Source: Giardia muris (taxonomy: Eukaryota > Fornicata > Diplomonadida > Hexamitidae). Taken from it: 64,000 bases of DNA. The notes beneath the pieces are model-generated. The model searched no databases. It was not told where the DNA came from and saw only the letters and a program-made list of their open reading frames with translations. Below are positions 8,440 through 16,230 of the stretch, piece after piece. The stretch covers positions 1,054,001-1,118,000 of the forward strand of contig CM016929.1 of assembly GCA_006247105.1 (NCBI GenBank). The letters run 5' to 3'. Position numbers and translations under genes: made by a program. Within the stretch, counting starts at the first letter, position 1. Each line of letters begins with the position of its first letter.

Positions 8440-11250
8440 ATGGCACAGGAGCCGGTGGCGGGGCTGATGGCCATTGGACGTCGCCTTCTCAGGACCGGAT
8501 GTGCCGTTGAGGAACTCGGGGACCGGGACGTCCTACTCCTGGGGCAGGTCGCGGAGATCGGAGAGCATAACATACATACCCTACATACCATTCTCAATGG
8601 CCCGCTCACCTATGGGCGACTGCGGGGGATCGGGCGGACGATCGCGAACATCCCCTGCGACGTTCTTCTATACTTCTCTCTTGATGTGCGTCTTTGTACC
8701 TACATCAAGGAGTGTTATGAGAGGTGTCGTGCCCAGTCGAGGGAAGACTCGATAACGATGCGCGGCCTCCACGAGGCGGTGATGAACCTCTACTTTGTGG
8801 TTGGGACGCTCTCCAAGGCCGGAGAGTACGCGCGGATCGGAGGGTATGCGCGGGATCGAGAGCTGTTGCGCGCCCTCTCCTGGCTATGCTATGGGTCGCG
8901 CCACAAGGACGATTTCTGCCAGGTTATATGCTTCCCTCTTATCTTAAGCGTGGTTGGGAATATGGAGGCGTCGTTAAGGCTATATGACGTCATAGACCCC
9001 AGTCTCCTTAATGACCTGCTCGCATGTGAGGGTGAGGCATGCACCCAGGGGAACTTTTTCCTGCTCTGTGCAACGGTTGCGAAGCTGGGATACGACCTGA
9101 TGTGTTGCGACATCGGGTCCTCGCACCTCAACCATTGTTTAGTTGGATCGAACGCGATCCTTGGGGACAGGCAACTCCTATCTAGTCATCACCTTGGAGC
9201 CTTGCTTGGTTACTACTTCAGTGTCGTTAATGAAGCGTTCTACGCCTTTTACCTCGGACTGGTCGCGGCCAAACACACGCACGATAGCTCCCCGGAGGTC
9301 TTTCGTAGCGATGTGGTCGATACCATTGCACGCTATACTCTCGATAGAAGGTTTCATATTCTTCCGAGCGTCATGACGCTTGACGAGATTCTTCACTTTC
9401 GAGGCTTCCTCACGGGCGCATATACTGGCCATAACGCAATCGTCACGGCGGCCCAGGTCAACTTCACGCGGATAAGTATCAGCTTCTCCTTCAACCTCAT
9501 TCGGGCCTTGATCACTGGGAGCTTCGGGTACGTCCACTACCTCCACCTCATCAAGGCGCGCGTCCTTCGGTTCTTTTTCATGCTGGTCTCGAGCTACTTC
9601 TCCCACGACATCCTGACCATTGCGACGCTCGTCTATGCCGGCCTTCCGATCTCGAACCTGACGACGGATACTCGTCTTACGCCCAACTACACCGTCGATA
9701 AGAAGTTGAAGAGCGTTTCGAACGGGATGCGGTCGAACCTGTTCAACGTTCTGTATCGTTTCCTCGACAAATGTTTACGGGTGCATTTCCCACTTGCATA
9801 CCTTCTTTCGCCGGAGGAACACAAGATCATGGGCTTTGAGACGCCCCCGAACTATACGATCTGGGGTTGTGGTGCGCACCCTTTGACTGGAAAGGGCTTG
9901 CTCACTACCCTAATTGACCTCTACATCTACCTACCTCTTCAGGATGGGTCCCGTGGGTTTCTTGCTCTTTTTCTCGGGTGTGCCATCAAGGGGGCATCGC
10001 CTCGAGAACGGACCTTCTTTATTCGCTATAAGCTCTTTGAATACATCAAGGAGATGTTCATGGAGAACGACCGCTCCCTCCTCTTCCTGAACGTCGAGTA
10101 TCAGCGGGAGATCATCAACAACTTCGATCTTCTTGCCTACATCCTGCTGGATAACCCCACGATCATCCATCAACTGGATCTCGATAAGAGATTCACTCGA
10201 TTCCTCTTGAACTCCCTCACCAGTAGCGTCGTCCAGACCACGGTGGCCATCCGCTCCATTATCTACATGACGATCAAGACTATTGCTCAGTATGCTCCCG
10301 AACGAGTTCTGCAAAGACTGTTTGGTGAGGAAAGCTCCTTCTCACTCCCACGTGTCCTTGGGGAGTGTCGTAGTCCCTTCCTTGGCTCCTTTTGGGGCCA
10401 TTGGCTCGACTTCCTGTCACTCATCTTCACCTTTCGGTTTGAAAACCTCGAGGCGAACTCCATCTGCATCATCAACACTGCATTGATGCTATTGCACATC
10501 ACCTATCGGACTGGAAGGTACACCCTTCGAGAGCTGTTGGAACGTACGTTTCTGTATCCTCTTTTGCATGTGCACCTGAATTTTGACGTCCTAACACGGG
10601 ACCTGGATAAGGCCCCGATTGTGGAAACCATTGAGAGGCAAAAGGGGATCCGCCTGACACGTAGACATCTTGAGGCACACCTGAGAAATTACTGTCGAAC
10701 ATACATTGATCCCGTTCTTGCGCATCTTTCAGCCCCTCAGAAGGAAGCCAGTTATGCCAGGCTCAAGCGTATGCGAAGCCCACTTGATGCCCCGATGGAG
10801 ATGACCAATGGACAGCGCTATCCTATTCAGTTCCCATGGACTCATCCGGGTCAATATATTGCTCGAGCGATCCTTCTATCTCTTCACTCGCGTGCGTCCG
10901 GACAGATGGATCTGGACCTATTGGAGGAGGCCCTGCTTGAGGATTATACGTACGATCACCTACAAGCAGACACGCTTTGCCCAGATTACTTGGGCCTCTA
11001 TCGCTTCTGCTCCTTCTGGGAGCACGTCTTCTCGGTCCGTGGGCGGGACCTCAACCACTTGCAGTACACGTACGCAATGAACATAACGGAGCTCAGAAGG
11101 TTCTGTGGCCTTCTCCGAACGGAGGTGGACGGGTTCCTGGCCGACGTCCTTGGCCCCGTCGCCTTCGCCCGGATCCGGAGCACCGAGAAGCCCCTCCAGC
11201 CCTTCCTCTTCGGCTTCGAGATCTCTGGGAACGAACGTTATTCCGACTAG
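8440..11250 (+). CDS. Unrecognised helical protein, 936 aa
   Basis: An intact frame from an ATG abutting the divergent promoter. I do not recognise the family. The protein is predominantly helical, with many aromatic and leucine-rich stretches (for example the region near residues 385-400 and around 480) but no clear signal peptide or classical membrane segment, and no zinc or nucleotide motif. I considered the core of Ufd2-type ubiquitin-chain elongation factors because of a faint pattern in the middle, but there is no C-terminal U-box. The gene is followed after 8 bases (cttattaa) by the acetyltransferase gene on the same strand, so the downstream promoter must be minimal or overlap this coding region. 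Confidence 0.78.
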   Translation: MAQEPVAGLMAIGRRLLRTGCAVEELGDRDVLLLGQVAEIGEHNIHTLHTILNGPLTYGRLRGIGRTIANIPCDVLLYFSLDVRLCTYIKECYERCRAQSREDSITMRGLHEAVMNLYFVVGTLSKAGEYARIGGYARDRELLRALSWLCYGSRHKDDFCQVICFPLILSVVGNMEASLRLYDVIDPSLLNDLLACEGEACTQGNFFLLCATVAKLGYDLMCCDIGSSHLNHCLVGSNAILGDRQLLSSHHLGALLGYYFSVVNEAFYAFYLGLVAAKHTHDSSPEVFRSDVVDTIARYTLDRRFHILPSVMTLDEILHFRGFLTGAYTGHNAIVTAAQVNFTRISISFSFNLIRALITGSFGYVHYLHLIKARVLRFFFMLVSSYFSHDILTIATLVYAGLPISNLTTDTRLTPNYTVDKKLKSVSNGMRSNLFNVLYRFLDKCLRVHFPLAYLLSPEEHKIMGFETPPNYTIWGCGAHPLTGKGLLTTLIDLYIYLPLQDGSRGFLALFLGCAIKGASPRERTFFIRYKLFEYIKEMFMENDRSLLFLNVEYQREIINNFDLLAYILLDNPTIIHQLDLDKRFTRFLLNSLTSSVVQTTVAIRSIIYMTIKTIAQYAPERVLQRLFGEESSFSLPRVLGECRSPFLGSFWGHWLDFLSLIFTFRFENLEANSICIINTALMLLHITYRTGRYTLRELLERTFLYPLLHVHLNFDVLTRDLDKAPIVETIERQKGIRLTRRHLEAHLRNYCRTYIDPVLAHLSAPQKEASYARLKRMRSPLDAPMEMTNGQRYPIQFPWTHPGQYIARAILLSLHSRASGQMDLDLLEEALLEDYTYDHLQADTLCPDYLGLYRFCSFWEHVFSVRGRDLNHLQYTYAMNITELRRFCGLLRTEVDGFLADVLGPVAFARIRSTEKPLQPFLFGFEISGNERYSD

Positions 11251-11258
11251 CTTATTAA
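11251..11258 (+). promoter_or_regulatory. 8-base initiator before the acetyltransferase gene
   Basis: The complete spacer between two same-strand genes is cttattaa, directly followed by ATG. It fits the diplomonad A/T-rich initiator; any further promoter sequence has to lie inside the upstream gene. Confidence 0.5.
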
Positions 11259-14200
11259 ATGAAGCGTATTGATTCCCGAGTCTCCCGCCTGGTCGAGAGC
11301 GGGGCCGCGGCCCACCAGCGCTCCCTCTTCCTCGTCGTCGGCGACGGGGCCGAGCGGCGAGTCCCCAGCCTTTACGCCCTACTCAAGCGGGTCATGGTGG
11401 AACGCCTGAAGGTCCTTTGGTGCTATGAGACTAAGCTTGAGGTCTCTTCGTCCCGAGCCAAACGCACCCGGATGCTCGAGCGCCTCCGGCGTTCCGGCCA
11501 GCTGGATGAGGACGAATTGACCGTCACGGCCGAGTTCTTCGCCACCGCAGACATCACCTATCTCCATTACCGTGACTCCTCCCGCGCCCTTGGGACGACC
11601 GTCCACATGCTCATCTACCAGGACTTCACGTCCCTGACGCCCAACGTCCTCGGCCAGACCCTTGAGTGCGTCAAGGGTGGCGGGCTCGTCGTCTTCCTTC
11701 TCAACAACCTTCACAGCCTTGACGAGCTTCATGGTGCCGCCATGCGTTATCATAGCAAGTTCGCGAATCTCCAAACCCGCGTTACCACGACCGACGCCAT
11801 CGCCAATCGATTCGTTGGTCGCTTCGTCAAGCTTTTGGCATATCTGCCTCGGTGTCTCGTCATCGATGATAGCTTTACGGTCCTTCCTCTGACGCAAAAG
11901 ATCAAGGACCTCATGACCAGTCTCGAGCTTACAGACGAGGGACGTGAGGATCGTGACCGGCGTTTCCGTGAGTTCCGGAAGCACCAGGAACGTACCACAA
12001 GCGCCCTCCACTCCGCCTTCATCTCCCGTTGTGCCACTCTTGATCAGGCACGCCTTGTCGTCCAATTCTTTGACCTGCTTGATAAGCTCGCACATACAAG
12101 GGCTACAAAGACTGCAAAGCTCAATCCTGATGCCGATATGGTCGGACCCGGAGACCAGCGCGCCACAAATGCAGAGTCTGGGTCTGAGCCGAAGCGGAAA
12201 AGAACGCTGCGTTCAGATGATGTCATAACTAAAGAAGAGGTGCCTGAAAGTAGCCATGATAGCAGTAGCGATAGGCGCGAAGACGACTCTGTTGGCGTAG
12301 ATGCGGGCACGGAGTTTCTCAAGAGCTGTAATATTCATTCCTCTACCATTCCCATTTGCTCCCTTATCGCCTCACGTGGGAGAGGAAAGTCGGCGGCTCT
12401 TGGGTTGCTGATTGCGATCCTCTTCACTCGCGAGTACAACAACGTCCTCATTTCGGCACCGGCTCCCTCGAACATCCAAACGGTCTTCGAGTTCTGCATC
12501 GTCGGATTGCAGCTCCTTGAATATCGGGAGGGTGTCGACTACGTGGTGGAACGCACGGGGACCAAGGCGGCAGACCCGATCGTTAAGATACAGACTCGGC
12601 GTGCGGTCAAGCAGATGGCCGCCTATATCGACCCCCACTCTCTTGCAGACTTCTGTAGTGAGGTGGAGAGGAGTACGAGTGCCATCGTCAGCTTTGTCGA
12701 CGCGATCATCATCGACGAGTGTGCGGCGATTCCGTTGGAGGTCGTCCGTCGCATCGTCGAGCACATTGAGGCGAGCGTCCTTTGTATCATCTCGAGCACC
12801 TGTCATGGATATGAGGCGTCTGGACGCGCACTCTCCTTGAAGCTGTTACACAGTCTCGAACGGAATGGTGCGGCTCGTGGTCAACCTTTGGTGAAATTGA
12901 CGTTAGAAGAGCCAATTAGGTATTCCCAGGACGACTGTTTGGAGCGCTGGGGGAACCAGCTATTGTGTCTCGACCCAACTCGGACACTATTAAGTCCAGT
13001 CAAGGAAGGGGTGGATGATGCTGAGGTCGCCCCAGTCTTTCCTAAGCCCGAGACATGCACGCTCTACAAGGTGTCAAAGGACGCCCTGTTTAGTGGCCTC
13101 CCACAGACGGAACTCTTCCTTCAGGCTATCTGGGGGATCTTCTCGGCATCGCATTACAAGAACTCCCCCAACGACCTGATCCTCCTCGCCGATAACCCCC
13201 TCCATGACGTCTTTGTTCTGTGTCCTCCCATCACGGACACGAGTCGGCTCCCCCCGATCCTTTGCGCATGCCAGGTGGCGAGCGAGGGGTTTCTTCGGAC
13301 CAGTGTCGTGCGTAACGCACTACAACACCAGCAACGGCACGAGGGGGACATGATCTCGTGGATCGTGGCTCAGCACTACCAGCAGCCATCCTTTGCAGAG
13401 CTTGGTGGGGTGCGGATCGTCCGGATCGCGACAAGCTCCACATATATGCGAGGTGGCTATGGATCCTACGTTCTGAGTCAACTCGGACGCTTCTATCGTG
13501 GAGAGTTGTACAACGCCATCGAGGTCGGGCGGATTGATGAGCGGCTCCGTGCACGAGCGTTGCAGGAGGCTGAGGCCACAGGGAAGAGGGTGGAGGAAGT
13601 GCTTGCCGCCTTGCGAGGACGGGTTCCTGCTCTCTTACAGAAGCTGAGTGTTGTCAAACCTTCTCCGATCGCGTGGATTGGTGTTGGATTTGGCGTCACA
13701 TTAGACCTATTGCAGTTTTGGCGTCGGAACGGATTCGCTCCCGTTTATATCCGTCAGGATGTGAACCCGACGACCGGGGAGCACACAGTTCTCATGCTTC
13801 GGGGCGTCAGAGAGGAAGGGCTGCGGCTCGAAAGATTTACGGACGCCTTTCGGCGTCGTCTGATGCACCTTCTTCGGTACAATCTCTCACGTCTTCCTCT
13901 CGAGGTGGCCTTCAGGCTTCTTTGGCCCGAGAATACCGTCACTCTCAAGGAGGTGACGGATCCAGGGGCCGTCAAGGCACTCATTGAGCCGGAAGACGTG
14001 GGTAGGATCAAGGCCTTTGTTAGTCACCAGCTCGACTTCCTCGCCATCCGTGATCTGATCCCTCCACTGGCCGAGCTAGTTTTCAGCCGGAGAGTGGGGC
14101 CCTTGTCTCTGGGACACGTGGCCGCACGCCTTCTCTTGGGGATCGGGTTGATGGGGATGGAGCAAAAGGCTCTTCTGCAGGAGCTCTCGCTTGTCTCGGA

Positions 14201-14285
14201 TGATGCCTTCAACCAGGCCGACGCCCTGCTCTGCCGGGCACTCGAGCTCGTCATCCCTTGCCTCGAGGGGACCATGACAACCTGA
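11259..14285 (+). CDS. RNA cytidine acetyltransferase (NAT10/Kre33/TmcA family), 1008 aa
   Basis: The full domain order of the family is visible. There is an N-terminal TmcA-like domain (LWCYETKLEVSSSR; DITYLHYRDSSRALGTTVHM), then the LTDEGREDRDRRFREF block, and a helicase-like ATPase with a Walker A-type loop SRGRGKSAA (Lys377) and IIDECAAIPL as Walker B. The GNAT acetyltransferase core runs from about residue 720 (VRIATSSTYMRGGYGSYVLS) to the AWIGVGFGVTLDLLQFWRRNGF block near 805. The enzyme uses acetyl-CoA and ATP to make N4-acetylcytidine in 18S rRNA and, with an adaptor, in tRNA-Ser and tRNA-Leu, and is needed for small-subunit processing in the nucleolus. Length matches the family. Residues about 300-350 form an acidic, serine-rich insertion. 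A tRNA-Ser, a known substrate type, lies 4 kb upstream, probably by chance. Confidence 0.95.
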   Translation: MKRIDSRVSRLVESGAAAHQRSLFLVVGDGAERRVPSLYALLKRVMVERLKVLWCYETKLEVSSSRAKRTRMLERLRRSGQLDEDELTVTAEFFATADITYLHYRDSSRALGTTVHMLIYQDFTSLTPNVLGQTLECVKGGGLVVFLLNNLHSLDELHGAAMRYHSKFANLQTRVTTTDAIANRFVGRFVKLLAYLPRCLVIDDSFTVLPLTQKIKDLMTSLELTDEGREDRDRRFREFRKHQERTTSALHSAFISRCATLDQARLVVQFFDLLDKLAHTRATKTAKLNPDADMVGPGDQRATNAESGSEPKRKRTLRSDDVITKEEVPESSHDSSSDRREDDSVGVDAGTEFLKSCNIHSSTIPICSLIASRGRGKSAALGLLIAILFTREYNNVLISAPAPSNIQTVFEFCIVGLQLLEYREGVDYVVERTGTKAADPIVKIQTRRAVKQMAAYIDPHSLADFCSEVERSTSAIVSFVDAIIIDECAAIPLEVVRRIVEHIEASVLCIISSTCHGYEASGRALSLKLLHSLERNGAARGQPLVKLTLEEPIRYSQDDCLERWGNQLLCLDPTRTLLSPVKEGVDDAEVAPVFPKPETCTLYKVSKDALFSGLPQTELFLQAIWGIFSASHYKNSPNDLILLADNPLHDVFVLCPPITDTSRLPPILCACQVASEGFLRTSVVRNALQHQQRHEGDMISWIVAQHYQQPSFAELGGVRIVRIATSSTYMRGGYGSYVLSQLGRFYRGELYNAIEVGRIDERLRARALQEAEATGKRVEEVLAALRGRVPALLQKLSVVKPSPIAWIGVGFGVTLDLLQFWRRNGFAPVYIRQDVNPTTGEHTVLMLRGVREEGLRLERFTDAFRRRLMHLLRYNLSRLPLEVAFRLLWPENTVTLKEVTDPGAVKALIEPEDVGRIKAFVSHQLDFLAIRDLIPPLAELVFSRRVGPLSLGHVAARLLLGIGLMGMEQKALLQELSLVSDDAFNQADALLCRALELVIPCLEGTMTT

Positions 14286-14299
14286 ATAAAATTCGACGT
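14286..14299 (+). promoter_or_regulatory. 14-base A/T-rich initiator
   Basis: The spacer ataaaattcgacgt between the acetyltransferase stop and the carboxypeptidase ATG. It supports the start at 14300 over an upstream in-frame ATG at 14258 that lies inside the acetyltransferase gene. Confidence 0.5.
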
Positions 14300-16192
14300 A
14301 TGAATGTTCCAGAGCTGTCGTTCGACGCGAACTTCGAGTCCGGGAACCTGGCGTCGACGGAGCGGCTCGACGAGACGGAATACAACGTCTTCATCAGGCC
14401 AGACCTGACGATCAACGTGCGATTCTGGTTCTACTTCCGGGTATCGAACGTCACCCCCGGAATCCCATACATCTTTCACATCCTGAGCTTCTCGAAAGGG
14501 CGGACGACGTTTGCGACCGAGCAGACCCCGCTCATCCGGTCGACGTCGCGCAACCGGTGGGAGCGCGTCCCACGGGCGAGCTGCTTCTACTACGTCTCGG
14601 GGAAGCACCGCTGCTACACGGCGAACGCGCTCCTCAGCGTTCTCTTCCAGTTTGACCGGGACGAAGACTACTTCTTCGCCTTCTCATACCCCTTCACATA
14701 CTCGATGCTCACAAAGTTCAACGCCCGTCTCGTCGCACACAAGCTCCCCTACGTCTCGACCTGCGTCCTTGGAAAGACCTTCGCCGGGAATGACTTCCCA
14801 GTGATTCTCATAGGACAGGACATCCATGACATCTGTGCTGGAAAGCCCGGGCTTCGGAGACATCTCGTCTGGGTCTCTGCTCGTGTGCATTCCGGCGAGG
14901 TCCCATCCTCCTACATTCTCCATGGCCTCCTGGAGTTCCTCATCTCCAACAACCCCATGGCCAAATACCTACGGGAACGAGTCGTCTTCCTCCTACTCCC
15001 AATGATCAACATCGACGGGGTGATCGCCGGGTATTACAGAGGGAGCGCGGCCGGAGTCGACCTGAATAGGACCTATGACGCCCCAGACCCGAAGCTTCAT
15101 CCGGAGACATACATGATGCGCGCTCTCTTTCAGGAGCTCGTACGTGCCGGAAACACTCAGCCCTATCAAGCCCTAGGGACTCCGACCGGCACATCGGGCA
15201 CAACCCTCGACTCCTCAGTCCCCTCGGACTTCATATTCTCTAGCGTCGAGCCGGGAAAGCTCGAGGCCGTCTTCGAGACAAACGAGCTGAATCGGGCACT
15301 CCTGCGCCAGTCCGTCGCGCTCGATCTATACACGGCCACGGAGACGGGCCTTTTGCGCGAGCCCTCGAGCTCCTCAAGGCCTCAGAGCGATAGTCAAACC
15401 GCCCTCGACGGAGACTCGTCCTTCGAAGGCGAGCTGACAGAGAAGTCCGCCCTCAGTGGGATGTCAAGCGCGGAGACCCCCTATCCCGAGTTCCAAGGAG
15501 CCTTGGAGGCTCCAGACTTCCTCCCAAGCGGAAGGACAAAGAGTTCGCGCCCTCAACAGCAGCAGTCACAACAGCAACCATCACAGCCACAACAACAGGT
15601 ACCACAGGCACCACAGGCACCACAGGCGCCACAGGCGCCGCAGGTACCACCCAAGCCGACACACTCATTCCCCTCGGAGATCGTCAACCTTATCGCCCAG
15701 GGGTATAGCTTAGATTTCGTACTAGACTTGCACTCGCACAGTAACCTGGCGGGGGGCTTCCTGTTCGTGAATCCGGACACGGGAGTTTTCAACCGGAACA
15801 AGCGCGCGTCCTGCGAGCTCGTCTTCCCCGTAATGTTAGCCCAGAACTGCCAGGCCTTCGGAGCCTTGGACAAATCATTCAAGAGCTCCAAGGACCGGCG
15901 GGAAGGGAGCCTCCGCCGGGCGCTGATGAACCTTGCGAAGGGGCACGCATACGACAATGCTCCGTACGTCTACTGCCTCGAGGTCTCGAATAGCCACGGG
16001 CCCGACCCAGCCAAGGCGGGGAAAATCCAAAAACTGCGCCTAATCAGCAACGAGTTGGTCGAGAGTGACGAGCTCTCGACGACGGTCAACTGCGACGAGG
16101 CGGAGCGGATTCTCTACACCCCCGCCTCCTGGATGAAGATCGGGGAGAGGGTCTGCTGCACCCTCCACGATGTCTACCGACTCCTTGATTAA
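14300..16192 (+). CDS. Cytosolic carboxypeptidase (M14, CCP/Nna1-AGBL type), 630 aa
   Basis: The N-terminal CCP domain is seen in NLASTERLDETEYNVFIRPD and the following beta-rich part. The metallopeptidase core has the zinc ligands His197 and Glu200 (HSGE), the substrate-binding DLNR near 255, the third zinc ligand in DLHSHS (His478), and the presumed catalytic Glu561 in CLEVS. Family members remove glutamates from tubulin tails (deglutamylation, detyrosination) in cilia and cytoplasm. A Q/P-rich insertion with a PQA tandem repeat lies at residues about 415-455, splitting the catalytic core between DLNR and DLHS, a variable place in this family. The next gene encodes a TTLL ligase, the opposing activity. 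The start at 14300 follows an A/T-rich tract. Confidence 0.92.
   Translation: MNVPELSFDANFESGNLASTERLDETEYNVFIRPDLTINVRFWFYFRVSNVTPGIPYIFHILSFSKGRTTFATEQTPLIRSTSRNRWERVPRASCFYYVSGKHRCYTANALLSVLFQFDRDEDYFFAFSYPFTYSMLTKFNARLVAHKLPYVSTCVLGKTFAGNDFPVILIGQDIHDICAGKPGLRRHLVWVSARVHSGEVPSSYILHGLLEFLISNNPMAKYLRERVVFLLLPMINIDGVIAGYYRGSAAGVDLNRTYDAPDPKLHPETYMMRALFQELVRAGNTQPYQALGTPTGTSGTTLDSSVPSDFIFSSVEPGKLEAVFETNELNRALLRQSVALDLYTATETGLLREPSSSSRPQSDSQTALDGDSSFEGELTEKSALSGMSSAETPYPEFQGALEAPDFLPSGRTKSSRPQQQQSQQQPSQPQQQVPQAPQAPQAPQAPQVPPKPTHSFPSEIVNLIAQGYSLDFVLDLHSHSNLAGGFLFVNPDTGVFNRNKRASCELVFPVMLAQNCQAFGALDKSFKSSKDRREGSLRRALMNLAKGHAYDNAPYVYCLEVSNSHGPDPAKAGKIQKLRLISNELVESDELSTTVNCDEAERILYTPASWMKIGERVCCTLHDVYRLLD
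15602..15646 (+). repeat. 9-bp tandem repeat (5 units) inside the carboxypeptidase gene
   Basis: Five units of ccacaggca and close variants, encoding a P-Q-A/V repeat within a glutamine- and proline-rich insertion. The units stay in frame, so length changes would not break the gene. Confidence 0.85.
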
Positions 16193-16230
16193 ATCCTTTT
16201 TTTGGGCCAAAAAAGACTTCACTTCAGACA
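16193..16230 (+). promoter_or_regulatory. 38-base spacer/promoter before the TTLL gene
   Basis: Contains a run of eight T followed by gggccaaaaaag, then acttcacttcagaca directly before ATG. This A/T-rich stretch is the only candidate promoter and the only 3' untranslated space for the upstream carboxypeptidase gene. Confidence 0.5.

Noticed and set aside
8440..11250. Ufd2/UBE4-type ubiquitin ligase
   Set aside because: Only a faint resemblance in the middle and no U-box at the C-terminus.
11379..12095. 238-codon reverse frame inside the acetyltransferase gene
   Set aside because: Antisense shadow of a strongly conserved coding region; no domain of its own.
14258..14299. Upstream ATG for the carboxypeptidase
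   Set aside because: Lies inside the acetyltransferase gene; ATG 14300 follows the A/T-rich spacer.
15602..15646. CRISPR-like or mobile-element repeat
   Set aside because: A simple in-frame 9-bp coding repeat with no spacers; the window is eukaryotic and no transposase, integrase or terminal repeats were seen.
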